Assembly: GCA_964502145.1 (NCBI GenBank)
Contig: CAZCVI010000002.1
Location: 1 to 64,000, forward strand
Direction: 5' to 3'
Length of the DNA: 64,000 nt
Source: CAZCVI01 sp964502145
Lineage (GTDB): Bacteria > Acidobacteriota > Aminicenantia > UBA2199
Position 1 is the stretch's first letter. Each line of letters begins with the position of its first letter. Below the pieces are notes generated by a model. It was not told the DNA's origin and did not search any database. It saw only the letters and a program-made list of their open reading frames with translations. A program made the translations under genes and the position numbers. Shown piece after piece: positions 16,984 through 24,991 of the stretch.

Positions 16984-18123
16984 TTATTTTAAGATATTGG
17001 CCGCGATGACGACGCGCATGATCTCGTTGGTCCCTTCATAGATTTCCGTGATTTTAGCATCGCGGAGGTATCGTTCCACGTCGAATTCTTTGCTATAGCC
17101 GTACCCGCCGTGGATTTGAATGGCTTGTGCGGCACAACGGGAAGCCACTTCGGAGGCTTTTAATTTGGCCATGGCCGCTTCCTTGTTGTAGGGCAGACCC
17201 TTGTCTTTCATGAGCGAACCGCGGTAAGTCAAGAGCCAGGCGGCCTCGTATTCGGTAGCCATATCGGCGAGATAAAACTGGATCGCCTGGAAATTGGCAA
17301 TGGGTTGATCGAACTGTTCGCGTTCTTTGGCAAATTTGATGGCGTCCTCGATGGCGGCGCGGGCAATACCGAGTGCTTGGGAGGCAATGCCTAATCTGCC
17401 GCCATCCAGCGTGGTCATGGCTACTTTAAAACCCTTGTTTAAATCGCCCAGCAGGTTCGCCTTGGGAATGGTACACTCTTCAAAGATCAATTCCGTGGTG
17501 GAGGTGCAATTAATGCCCAGTTTTTTCTCATGTTTTCCCACCGTGTAACCCGGGGTGCCTTTTTCAACGATAAAAGCGCTGATGCCGTGGGTTTTTTTAG
17601 TTGGTTCAGTCAGGGCAAAAACGATGCATACATCGGCTTCTTGACCGTTGGTAATAAAATGTTTGGTGCCGTTCAACACGTATTGGTCACCCACCAATTT
17701 GGCGGTGGTTTTGGCTGCGCCGGCATCGGAACCGGAACCGGGTTCGGTCAGGGCAAAACAACCGATCTTCTGACCGCTGCACAGACCTGGCATGTATTTT
17801 CGTTTCTGTTCTTCGGTACCGAACCGGTAAATAGGGTCGATAGCGAGGGAGGAGTGGGCGGAAATAATAACGCCGGTAGACGCGCAGTACCGGGAAACTT
17901 CTTCAACGGTGATCATGTAAGACACATAATCCATGCCAGCACCGCCGTATTCGGCGGGATAGGCCACGCCCATCAACCCCAATTCACCGGCTTTTTTGAC
18001 GATGTCCGTGGGAAAAATGCCTTTCTCCTGGTTTTCCCGTGCCACTGGACCGATCTCTTCTCTGGCAAATTTCGAGACCATTTCCTTGAGCATTTGTTGT
18101 TCTTCGGTTAATAAATAATTCAT
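16984..18123 (-). CDS. Acyl-CoA dehydrogenase (short-chain/butyryl-CoA type)
   Basis: 379 residues; FAD enzyme that introduces the alpha-beta double bond in short acyl-CoAs and passes electrons to ETF or a complex. Seen: MNYLLTEEQQMLKEMVSKFA, FALTEPGSGSDAGA (FAD/substrate loop), GQEADVCIVFAL, the CAAQAIQIHGGYGYSKEFDVER segment (split here for length: CAAQAIQIHGGYG, SKEFDVER) and the catalytic base Glu in YEGTNEIMR at about residue 363. I use ATG 18123, preceded by GGAGAAG; a start at 18156 adds an unlikely tail. First gene of the pair with icmF, so butyryl- or isobutyryl-CoA is the probable substrate. No etfAB is nearby. Confidence 0.95.
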   Translation of the reverse strand: MNYLLTEEQQMLKEMVSKFAREEIGPVARENQEKGIFPTDIVKKAGELGLMGVAYPAEYGGAGMDYVSYMITVEEVSRYCASTGVIISAHSSLAIDPIYRFGTEEQKRKYMPGLCSGQKIGCFALTEPGSGSDAGAAKTTAKLVGDQYVLNGTKHFITNGQEADVCIVFALTEPTKKTHGISAFIVEKGTPGYTVGKHEKKLGINCTSTTELIFEECTIPKANLLGDLNKGFKVAMTTLDGGRLGIASQALGIARAAIEDAIKFAKEREQFDQPIANFQAIQFYLADMATEYEAAWLLTYRGSLMKDKGLPYNKEAAMAKLKASEVASRCAAQAIQIHGGYGYSKEFDVERYLRDAKITEIYEGTNEIMRVVIAANILK

Positions 18124-18363
18124 GATTCTTCTCCTTTTTTCACCACTGTGCAGCATCTAGGCATATGGTAATCGGTGGAAATGGAAGTTTGTGAATAAGC
18201 GGGAAAGGGGCGGCGGCGAATCTTTCTATGTCCAGTTGGCGCTGCAAACTTGTTTTTTTTAATAGCATTACTTTATTTTAGTGAAACAAGGAGTAAAAGT
18301 CAACAGGTATGGAAAAGATGGAAGTTCGAGAAATTGGGGGTAGAAACGTTGCGCGTAACGTCG

Positions 18364-18786
18364 CTACGAATGTTGGTAAATAACCTCGTGAACTTTTTGG
18401 GATAGGTAAAGAAAGGTATAGGGTTTCTCAATATATCCTTTCACGCCGGATTGAAGTAGTTCTTCGATGCGTTTATCTTTTTTGGCACCCGAGATCAGGA
18501 TGGCTTTGATGTCGGGGTTGATGTTTTTCATTTCGAAGTAGGTTTGTTGGCCGCATTTATTGGGCATGAGGAGGTCCAGCAGGACCAGGGTGATTTCGTG
18601 GTGGCGGAGTTTATAGATGTCGATGGCTTTTTCGCCGTTTTCCACGGCGATAACGGTGTAACCGCAATTTTCCAGCACGTTGATGGCGATTTTGCGCATG
18701 ATCGGTTCATCGTCCACCACCAGGATCAAACCTTCGCCCTGAAGTAATGAAGCTTCCTGATTGATAGCATCTTTTTTTGTTTTCAT
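18364..18786 (-). CDS. Stand-alone CheY-like response regulator
   Basis: 140 residues: a single receiver domain and no output domain. Acidic pocket and phospho-acceptor are present: VVDDEPIMRK (Asp pair), LVLLDLLMP (acceptor Asp), ILISGA (Thr/Ser switch position) and YIEKPYTF (conserved Lys). It probably relays a phosphoryl group to or from a hybrid kinase or a target protein. No kinase gene is nearby. The ATG has no ribosome binding site and a TATAAT lies only 9 nt upstream (18796-18801), another candidate leaderless gene. Confidence 0.93.
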   Translation of the reverse strand: MKTKKDAINQEASLLQGEGLILVVDDEPIMRKIAINVLENCGYTVIAVENGEKAIDIYKLRHHEITLVLLDLLMPNKCGQQTYFEMKNINPDIKAILISGAKKDKRIEELLQSGVKGYIEKPYTFLYLSQKVHEVIYQHS

Positions 18787-18882
18787 CTATTGGGTATTAT
18801 ATCATATATTAATGCAAATATCATCTGATATTTTAGAGATATTTAAAAAAAGTATATCATCTAACCTGAATTTCTGGGGTAA

Positions 18883-18956
18883 TGTGGGAAGTATGGGAAT
18901 TGTGGGAATTATGGGAGGTATGGGAATTATGGGAGGTATGGGAATTATGGGAGGTT
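18883..18956. repeat. Tandem 9-mer repeat, TATGGGAAT type
   Basis: Eight imperfect 9-nt units (TGTGGGAAG, TATGGGAAT, TATGGGAGG and so on) run in one direction immediately downstream of surE. The unit resembles the arms of the hairpin near 45.96 kb. Confidence 0.8.
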
Positions 18957-18960
18957 GGGG

Positions 18961-19719
18961 TTATTGGTTGGGTTGTTTCCAGATGAAGACATCGTTTAAT
19001 TTTTTCATTTCTGTGGGGGTGTTGAGATCGTATTTTAAAACGCTGAGGGATATCTCTTTTTTGGCGATGGCTTCCAGGTCGCTGCCTTTTTCACCTTCCA
19101 AATTAGGGTTACCCGCGCCGATCCAGTAGTATTTTTGGTTTCTGGGGTCTGTTCGTTCTACTGTCGAGGGTTGATATCGTTTTAAGCCGGTGGTGGTCAG
19201 TGTCAGGACCCCATTGGGATGATTGGGAATATTTAAATTATACACCACGCTGTTGTTTTTGAGGGGCAGGAGTTGTTCCAGTACAGTGGCAGTGATACGC
19301 GCGCCCTCTTCATAAGGGTATGGGGCGCCAGCCGGGTCGCGGACCAATGAAACCGCCAGGGCAGGGAGACCATACAAATGACCGGCAAACGCACCGGCTA
19401 CAGTGCCGGAGAAAAAAACATCTTCCCCCAGATTTTCTCCCTCGTTCATGCCGGAAATGACAAAATCCGGGTAAGAGGGCAGGACTTTTTGCAAGGCGAT
19501 GTTCACGCAGTCAGCCGGAGTGCCGTCAATAACAAAATCCTTCTCTGCTTTTTGGGTTAAGCGTATTGGGCGGGTGATAGTAAGAGCCATGCTGACCGCG
19601 CTACGTTCTCTATCCGGGGCCACGATATATACATCGTAGTAGGCTGATAATACACGTTTTAAGTGTTGAATTCCTGCGGAAAAATATCCGTCGTCATTGG
19701 TTAATAGTAATGTATTCAT
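18961..19719 (-). CDS. surE: 5'/3'-nucleotidase SurE
   Basis: 252 residues, typical. A metal-dependent phosphatase acting on nucleoside 5'- and 3'-monophosphates, and on short polyphosphates in some species; cytosolic. The N-terminal LLTNDDGYFSAGI holds the metal-binding Asp pair; VAPDRERSAVSMALT, DGTPADCVNIAL and SGMNEGENLGEDVFFSGT give the remaining active-site loops. The ATG at 19719 follows TAGGA; a longer frame to 19785 runs through the tRNA gene and is rejected. It lies 26 nt downstream of tRNA-Pro on the same strand and is probably read from the same transcript. Confidence 0.96.
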   Translation of the reverse strand: MNTLLLTNDDGYFSAGIQHLKRVLSAYYDVYIVAPDRERSAVSMALTITRPIRLTQKAEKDFVIDGTPADCVNIALQKVLPSYPDFVISGMNEGENLGEDVFFSGTVAGAFAGHLYGLPALAVSLVRDPAGAPYPYEEGARITATVLEQLLPLKNNSVVYNLNIPNHPNGVLTLTTTGLKRYQPSTVERTDPRNQKYYWIGAGNPNLEGEKGSDLEAIAKKEISLSVLKYDLNTPTEMKKLNDVFIWKQPNQ

Positions 19720-19745
19720 GATTGTCCTATGGGGGGTTAAATAAA

Positions 19746-19822
19746 TGGTCGGGACGAGTGGATTTGAACCACCGACCCCACGCACCCCAAGCGTGTGCGC
19801 TACCAGGCTGCGCTACGTCCCG
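19746..19822 (-). tRNA. tRNA-Pro (GGG anticodon), CCA encoded
   Basis: 77 nt. The acceptor stem CGGGACG pairs with CGTCCCG; D arm, anticodon stem CACGC/GCGTG with loop TTGGGGT (anticodon GGG), T arm GGTTCAAATCC, discriminator A and encoded CCA at 19748-19746. Confidence 0.96.
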
Positions 19823-19863
19823 ACTGGTAATAACTGGTATATTTATTATATTTATTTTATGGT

Positions 19864-20244
19864 TTAATTTATATCATTTTTTTCCAGTATTGTCAATATC
19901 TCTTCTAAACTATCGCGAATTATTTTGATTTTGTTCTCGTTGACGGCAATCCCGTTTTCCGGTTGATCTTTATTGTTGTCAGCATTCTCCGGGTATCCGT
20001 GGTTGAGTTTTTCCTTGATTTTTTCCTTGTTTATTTTTTCGACGATCATCCATTGTTTCAGTTGGAAGATGAATTCGATGTCTTTTTTGGAGTAAAATTC
20101 TTCGCCGTCGATGTTCACGCTGGGGGAAAATCCACCGAACTCCCTTTGCCAATAATCCAGAACTTTCCCGTCCAATTTGGTGTACTTGATCACCTCTTTG
20201 CGCTTGAACGTCAATTTATCGGGTAAGTCAATATCGGTGTTCAT
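19864..20244 (-). CDS. MerR-like transcriptional regulator, short
   Basis: 126 residues. The N-terminal half is a MerR-type winged helix: FKRKEVIKYTKLDGKVLDYW, followed by a wing with EEFYSKKDIEFIFQLKQWM and a basic helix (VEKINKEKIKEKL). The acidic/Asn-rich linker and a C-terminal helix (RDSLEEILTIL) are likely for dimerization; there is no known ligand domain. It resembles the small MerR proteins found near housekeeping genes, whose targets are unknown. It lies upstream of tRNA-Pro and surE on the same strand. The ATG lacks a clear Shine-Dalgarno. Confidence 0.78.
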   Translation of the reverse strand: MNTDIDLPDKLTFKRKEVIKYTKLDGKVLDYWQREFGGFSPSVNIDGEEFYSKKDIEFIFQLKQWMIVEKINKEKIKEKLNHGYPENADNNKDQPENGIAVNENKIKIIRDSLEEILTILEKNDIN

Positions 20245-20349
20245 CTCTGTTGTCGTTTGCTCCGTTTCTAAGTCTCTATCATATCATAATTCCAAAAAAT
20301 ATTCTATCCTATTCACTGTCCGATTAGAATATTTTCTTGGAAGGGGTGT

Positions 20350-20512
20350 CAAGCGGATTTGCCGCCAGATTCTTGAAAAAACATGGACGACATGGACAGA
20401 GTGGACGATATGGACGATGTGGAGCAAAAACAAAAGCATTTTTTTGTCCATATCGTCCACTAAGTCCATATCGTCCACAACGATTTCAGAAACTTGGCAG
20501 TGAATCCAGGGT
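20350..20512. repeat. Dispersed modular hairpin element, copy 3
   Basis: Forward arm of 9-nt modules ATGGACGAC, ATGGACAGA, GTGGACGAT, ATGGACGAT at 20382-20420; reverse arm GTCCATATCGTCCAC twice at 20447-20478. Flanks GCGGATTTGCCGCCAG on the left and CTTGGCAGTGAATCCAGG on the right match copies near 0.7 and 13.5 kb. Non-coding; lies just before the cupin gene. Confidence 0.75.
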
Positions 20513-20584
20513 ATCAACCGGGTCTTGAAAAAGAATTGGTAATGATTTAAAATAGAGTATATAAATTTCCTGAAGGAGTGAACG

Positions 20585-20932
20585 ATGATAGTAAAAAAAT
20601 ATGATGAAGTGGAGAACCAGGTTGTCCGGGTAGAAGGTGCCCAAAGCGCTTCGATTCGTTGGCTGATTGGCAAAGATTCACCGGCGCCTAATTTTTATTT
20701 ACGGCAATTTGAATTGGCACCGGGTGGATATACTCCTTTTCATGCCCATCCCTGGGAGCATGAGGTGTATGTGCTGGAAGGTAATGGCCAGCTCAAGACG
20801 ACGGGTGACACGTTCATGCCTCTGGAGAAAGGGTCGTTTGCACTGGTTATGCCGGGTGAGGAACATCAGTTCCAAAACACGGGAGCGACTACTTTTAAAT
20901 TCCTCTGCGTGATTCCTACCAGCGGCGGTTAG
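20585..20932 (+). CDS. Small single-domain cupin protein
   Basis: 115 residues forming one cupin beta-barrel. Both motifs are present: PFHAHPWEHEVYVLEGNG (two His and one Glu as metal ligands) and PGEEHQFQNTG (last His ligand). Such proteins bind a metal ion and a small molecule; without further domains the ligand and reaction cannot be told. The ATG follows GAAGGAG and a TATAAA-like box lies about 30 nt upstream. Followed by a terminator; monocistronic. Confidence 0.9.
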   Translation: MIVKKYDEVENQVVRVEGAQSASIRWLIGKDSPAPNFYLRQFELAPGGYTPFHAHPWEHEVYVLEGNGQLKTTGDTFMPLEKGSFALVMPGEEHQFQNTGATTFKFLCVIPTSGG

Positions 20933-20976
20933 CAAGATATAGTTGTACGGGTTGGCTACTGGACTGGTGGGACGAA

Positions 20977-21007
20977 AGCAAGGGGTAAAAACCCCTTGCT
21001 ATTTATT
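20977..21007 (+). terminator. Terminator after the cupin gene
   Basis: AGCAAGGGGT, loop AAAA, ACCCCTTGCT, then ATTTATT: a perfect 10-bp stem with a modest T-tract. It lies between convergent genes and may serve both. Confidence 0.75.
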
Positions 21008-21023
21008 CGTCCGTCATTCTAAA

Positions 21024-22622
21024 TTAACTCCCGTGCTTTTTAGACATGCCTTTGCCCAGCCATTTGGTTGAAAAGAGCAGTACGACGGGTGTGATCATGG
21101 CGATCAAGGAATAGTAAAACCACATGGGCTGCGGATTGGCTGCTAGTCCCAGTTCAGGCTTGGGAATGTATTGGGCCACGAAGTACCCGGAATAAAGAGA
21201 GGTGAGAATCTTGGTCAGGAACCAGGGAAATTGACCGATACCCATATAAGAAGCGGTTTTGCCTTCCGGTGCGATTTCCGCGATCCATTGCAGGAACCGT
21301 GGCTGCCACATGGCTTCACCGATGGTCATGATAAAAATATAAAGGAGCACCAGAAACGGATTGGTACCCATGGCCAGTAAAAAGGTGGGCAATGCCATCA
21401 CAAAAGTACCGATTACCATCATCTTATAAATATTCACCCGCGCAGTTAGCCCGGCAATAATAGGGGCAAAGACAAAAATTAACAACGGGTTCAAATTGGA
21501 AAATATCTCGAAATACTCGCCCACGGTGCTACCCCGAAACGCACGGTCCAGATAATAGGGAATGGTCAACCAGTTATGCGCGAATAAGGTCTGTACGGGT
21601 ATCAACACAAAGATAAAGACCATGAATTTCGTGTTTCTAAAAGGATGGTCTGGTCTGTGGCGGAGGAATTCCCAGCCTGTGACCAAAATGGCAGCTACCA
21701 CTAATGTCAGCGCCACGGTGGGGTTAAAATCGATTTTTCCCAGCTTCACCGCGATAAAAAGACCCAACAGGGCGATAGTGATGGTAGTCAGGAGAATAAA
21801 GGGCAGGTGGTTGATTTTGATCTGTTCTTTTTTGATTTCCTGTGTTGTTTCTTGCGGTGGTTCTATTTTCCCGCTTTTAATCATCTCTTCTGTTTCCCGT
21901 TTCACCCGGTCTACTGCTGCTTGGTCCACCCGTTTTTTGATCACTATGAAGGTGGATAGGGAAGTTAAAATGGTCAGTGCCGTCAGAATCCAAAAAACGG
22001 CGGCCAGACCGTTGGGAGGAAAGATATTAGAGAAGTATTTGCGGGAGAGAGAAGAGATCGGGCCGAAAATAAACGCCCCCAGGTTCATCAGGGCGTAAAC
22101 CACCGCGTAAGCAATGGCGGAGGTTTGTGGGTTGGTGTACCGTTTTACTCCCGCATACGCTGCTGGTTGATAGAGGCCATAGGCTGTGACCATGATCAAT
22201 AAGCCACCACAGGTGATATAAAAGAAGGGCGAGGCGATCCCTTCACCGGCAGGAAAGGTTCCAGCCAGTGATATCATACCCCGTCCTACTGCCATCATGC
22301 CCAAGGCGATGCCCAAACCTTTCCGCACCCCGATCTTATCGACGATACCGCCGAAAAACAACATGGCCAGGGTGATACCACCGGTCACACCACCGTATAC
22401 CCATCCGGCCTGCGGGTCGGTTAATTTAATATTTTCCGAGGCATATTTGCCCAGGATGGTCAGGATGCCGAAATAGCAGAGACCTTCTACCAGATAGGGG
22501 ATATTAACACCCCACAACGCGCGGGGTGACTTGATAAAAGCCACCATGGTTTCTTTTAACTCTTTAAACGCCTCTTTGACAACTACAGACAAACTTTTTT
22601 TGGTAATTTTTTCTTCCGTCAC
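21024..22622 (-). CDS. MFS transporter, POT/PTR-like
   Basis: 532 residues, 12-14 predicted membrane helices. The loop FFGGIVDKIGVRKGLG between helices 2 and 3 is the MFS signature. A long hydrophilic middle loop (RVKRETEEMIKSGKIEPPQ and onward) separates the halves, and the arrangement resembles proton-dependent oligopeptide carriers and their bacterial relatives, although the POT ExxER motif is not evident. Substrate unknown. The ATG follows GAGGTGAC. The next gene on this strand, upstream, encodes a small membrane protein with a 12-nt gap or less, so they may form an operon. Confidence 0.85.
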   Translation of the reverse strand: MTEEKITKKSLSVVVKEAFKELKETMVAFIKSPRALWGVNIPYLVEGLCYFGILTILGKYASENIKLTDPQAGWVYGGVTGGITLAMLFFGGIVDKIGVRKGLGIALGMMAVGRGMISLAGTFPAGEGIASPFFYITCGGLLIMVTAYGLYQPAAYAGVKRYTNPQTSAIAYAVVYALMNLGAFIFGPISSLSRKYFSNIFPPNGLAAVFWILTALTILTSLSTFIVIKKRVDQAAVDRVKRETEEMIKSGKIEPPQETTQEIKKEQIKINHLPFILLTTITIALLGLFIAVKLGKIDFNPTVALTLVVAAILVTGWEFLRHRPDHPFRNTKFMVFIFVLIPVQTLFAHNWLTIPYYLDRAFRGSTVGEYFEIFSNLNPLLIFVFAPIIAGLTARVNIYKMMVIGTFVMALPTFLLAMGTNPFLVLLYIFIMTIGEAMWQPRFLQWIAEIAPEGKTASYMGIGQFPWFLTKILTSLYSGYFVAQYIPKPELGLAANPQPMWFYYSLIAMITPVVLLFSTKWLGKGMSKKHGS

Positions 22623-22633
22623 ATGTCACCTCT

Positions 22634-22984
22634 TTATTTTAATGTGTGTCTCATATAAGACGCTGTAAATAACCTCAAGCCCAGGAGAATGGCCAGGAAA
22701 ACCGCGTAGGTCACGCCGTGCAATACGGGATGGAACCCAGCCAAAAGCAGGTAAAGCAGGATGGGACCGATAATAGAAAGCATAATATATATCACAAGCC
22801 CACGGTATTTTTTGTGTTGTGTCAGGAGTATCATACCGCTCCATCCCATGGCCGTGAAGAACACCATCAGGGCGGTCACAAAGTCTTGGGAATTCCCATC
22901 CACAGGCGGACGATATAAGAGCGTATAAATAATAAGCGATAACAATGCAAATTGAAGAGGTTGGGTGTATCTCATATATTTCAT
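22634..22984 (-). CDS. Small four-helix membrane protein
   Basis: 116 residues. Four hydrophobic stretches: LQFALLSLIIYTLLY, FVTALMVFFTAMGWSGMILL, GLVIYIMLSIIGPILLYLLLAG and VTYAVFLAILLGLRLF. No family recognised. I start at ATG 22984 (MKYMRYTQ) because the longer frame to 23032 begins with a poor leader. It sits directly upstream of the MFS carrier, on the same strand and 11 nt apart, so a shared role in transport or simple cotranscription is possible. Confidence 0.6.
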   Translation of the reverse strand: MKYMRYTQPLQFALLSLIIYTLLYRPPVDGNSQDFVTALMVFFTAMGWSGMILLTQHKKYRGLVIYIMLSIIGPILLYLLLAGFHPVLHGVTYAVFLAILLGLRLFTASYMRHTLK

Positions 22985-23073
22985 TTTCTCTCTGTAAAAA
23001 GTTATTTTAGCGGCAATTGCACGGAAAGTCAATAACTCCTGAAAAAAGATGAATGGTTAATTAAAACTTGGAT

Positions 23074-23102
23074 TTGACTTTTCCCTGACTCTTGGATATC
23101 AT
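23074..23102 (+). promoter_or_regulatory. Promoter of the purine permease gene
   Basis: TTGACT at 23074-23079, 17-nt spacer, TATCAT at 23097-23102. The leader of about 50 nt has no purine-riboswitch-like structure that I can recognise. Confidence 0.5.
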
Positions 23103-23158
23103 TATGGTTGAATTTTTAATTAAGAAAAAATCGCAACCTGAAGGTATTGGAGTAAAAT

Positions 23159-24436
23159 ATGAAAGGTAACAAAATTGAGCGACGTTTTTTACCGTCCACC
23201 GAGGTTATTGCTGGTGTGACGACTTTTTTAACCATGGCGTACATTATTTTTGTGAATGCCGATATCCTGGCCAACACCGGTATGGATAAAGTGGCTTTAA
23301 TTGTGGTAACCTGTTTGGTATCCGGGGTGGTTACAATCCTGACAGGGGTAATTACCCGTTCTCCCATTGCGATGGCCCCGGGAATGGGGTTGAATGCTTT
23401 TTTTGCTTATACGCTGGTATTGGGACAAAAGGTGCCCTGGGAAATTGCATTGGGGATCGTGTTTATTTCGGGGTTTGTCTTCTTGGTGCTGACTCTGGCG
23501 GGGTTGCGGCAACGGATTGTGGAAGCGATTCCCCATGATCTGTTGAGCGCGATTGCGGTGGGTATCGGCGTGTTTATTGCGTTCATTGGTTTGCAGAACA
23601 TGGGGCTGGTGGTGGGCAATCCGATTACTCTGGTGGCGGCTGGGGCGTTAAAACGTCCCGTGTTGATTGGATTGGGGGGCTTGCTGGTGATGTTGATCCT
23701 GGAAATGAAACGGGTGAAGGGTTCGCTGCTGATCGGGATATTGGCGGCCACGGTGGCTTCGATTGTGGCCGGGGACACGGTGTTACCGGAGAAGTTTTGG
23801 GCGTTTGAATTAAATATCAGTCCGATCTTTTTGAAAATCGATATTCTGGGGGCATTAAAAGTGGCCTTTATTGCACCGATATTCACGTTGATGTTCATGG
23901 ATATGTTTGATAGCATCGGTTCTATTCTTGGTTTGGCGCAGGAAGCGGACATGGTCGATAAAGATGGCAAAATCCCGATGTTGGATCGCTTGTTGGTGGT
24001 GGATGCGGCGGCGACGATGTTTGGTGCGGTATGCGGGACGTCTACCACCACCACGTATATTGAATCGGCTTCTGGTATCGCGTGTGGTGGGCGTACTGGT
24101 TTGACCTCTGTGGTGACCGGTGCTTTATTTTTGCTGGCCATTATTTTTGTGCCCGTGTTGGCGATTGTGCCCAGTTGTGCCACAGCTCCGGCTTTGATCA
24201 TGGTGGGATTCTTCATGATGAAGAATATTCAGAAGATCAATTTTAAGAACCTGGAAATCGGGTTCCCGTCATTTATTATAATCATTTTGATTGCTTTGAC
24301 CTTCAGTATCAGTACCGGGTTGGCTTTTGGATTCTTATCTTATACGCTAATCAAGTTGTTCCAGGGTAAGTGGGCGGAAATCAAGCCCGCATTATGGGTG
24401 ATTGATGTGTTGTGTTTGGGGTTCTTTGCGGTGTGA
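23159..24436 (+). CDS. NCS2 family purine permease (AzgA-like)
   Basis: 425 residues, 12-14 membrane segments; a proton-coupled importer of adenine, guanine or hypoxanthine in the inner membrane. Family marks: TFLTMAYIIFVNADIL near the start, GMGLNAFFAYT in helix 3, MFDSIGSILGLAQ, and GTSTTTTYIESASGIACGGRTGLTSV (shown here in two parts: GTSTTTTYIESASG, GGRTGLTSV), characteristic of the AzgA branch rather than the uracil/xanthine branch. GGAG precedes the ATG. Stand-alone gene with its own promoter; purine salvage may link it in function to guaB. Confidence 0.95.
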   Translation: MKGNKIERRFLPSTEVIAGVTTFLTMAYIIFVNADILANTGMDKVALIVVTCLVSGVVTILTGVITRSPIAMAPGMGLNAFFAYTLVLGQKVPWEIALGIVFISGFVFLVLTLAGLRQRIVEAIPHDLLSAIAVGIGVFIAFIGLQNMGLVVGNPITLVAAGALKRPVLIGLGGLLVMLILEMKRVKGSLLIGILAATVASIVAGDTVLPEKFWAFELNISPIFLKIDILGALKVAFIAPIFTLMFMDMFDSIGSILGLAQEADMVDKDGKIPMLDRLLVVDAAATMFGAVCGTSTTTTYIESASGIACGGRTGLTSVVTGALFLLAIIFVPVLAIVPSCATAPALIMVGFFMMKNIQKINFKNLEIGFPSFIIIILIALTFSISTGLAFGFLSYTLIKLFQGKWAEIKPALWVIDVLCLGFFAV

Positions 24437-24560
24437 AGAAGCTGGGTTTACTGTTACATTGAAAAAGATTTGCCCACGAATTACACGAATGTATCGACAA
24501 AAGAGTTTTAATTTCCTTTAATTCGTGACAATTCGAGAAATTCGTGGGGAAGTTTTTGGG
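24437..24560. repeat. Degenerate CACGAATTACACGAAT-type inverted repeat
   Basis: CCCACGAATTACACGAAT near 24473 and, reversed, ATTCGTGACAATTCGAGAAATTCGTGGG near 24521-24547 (given in parts: ATTCGTGACAATTCG, AGAAATTCGTGGG). A short relative (ACCACGAACCACACGAA) occurs near 1356. Non-coding relics of a dispersed repeat. Confidence 0.5.
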
Positions 24561-24581
24561 GGGGTAATAGTGGATACAGAG

Positions 24582-24666
24582 TGCCGAGGGGGGGAATCGA
24601 ACCCCCACGAGGTTAGCCCTCCCGGGATTTTAAGTCCCGTGCGTCTGCCTATTCCGCCACCTCGGC
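24582..24666 (-). tRNA. tRNA-Leu (TAA anticodon)
   Basis: 85 nt with the long variable arm of leucine tRNAs. Acceptor GCCGAGG/CCTCGGC, anticodon loop CTTAAAAT (anticodon TAA), T loop GTTCGATTC. The 3' CCA is not encoded. Confidence 0.96.
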
Positions 24667-24991
24667 GAGAGAATGTTATTCTGTAAAAAAGAATCATATC
24701 ATACTTCAAAGCGAATATCAAGCGAATTGCAGAAATTTTATCTTTAATTTCCCTTCTTTCGCCTTTGTGGATGGGGTTTATAAAAAAGTTAATTGTACCT
24801 TTTTTTTAAGCAAATAGTGGAAGGGCGGTGATGGGTGGGAAATCATCATGAATCACACTAATAGATAAAATTCCAGGCTAAAAGCTCATTAATTAACCGC
24901 ACTCCAGTCTTTTAATCTGTATAATCATTTTAATCTGAGTAATCTGTGGTCCGCTCTTTATTTTTTCTAACAATTATGATATAAAAGAACC
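24667..24991. other. Non-coding stretch before the broken ATPase gene
   Basis: AT-rich. Near 24910-24950 it repeats AATCTGTATAATC, AATCTGAGTAATCTGTGGT, another degenerate dispersed motif. A TATGAT at 24975-24980 could be the -10 box of the ATPase gene. I see no gene or RNA. Confidence 0.5.

Noticed and set aside
20284..20673. 129-codon minus-strand frame
   Set aside because: It crosses the hairpin element and overlaps the cupin gene; no start signal and repeat-derived protein.
22985..23158. Purine riboswitch before the permease
   Set aside because: The leader is only about 50 nt and lacks the three-way junction pattern.
23407..24216. 269-codon frame antisense to the purine permease
   Set aside because: It is a shadow of a well-supported membrane protein gene with clear motifs on the other strand.
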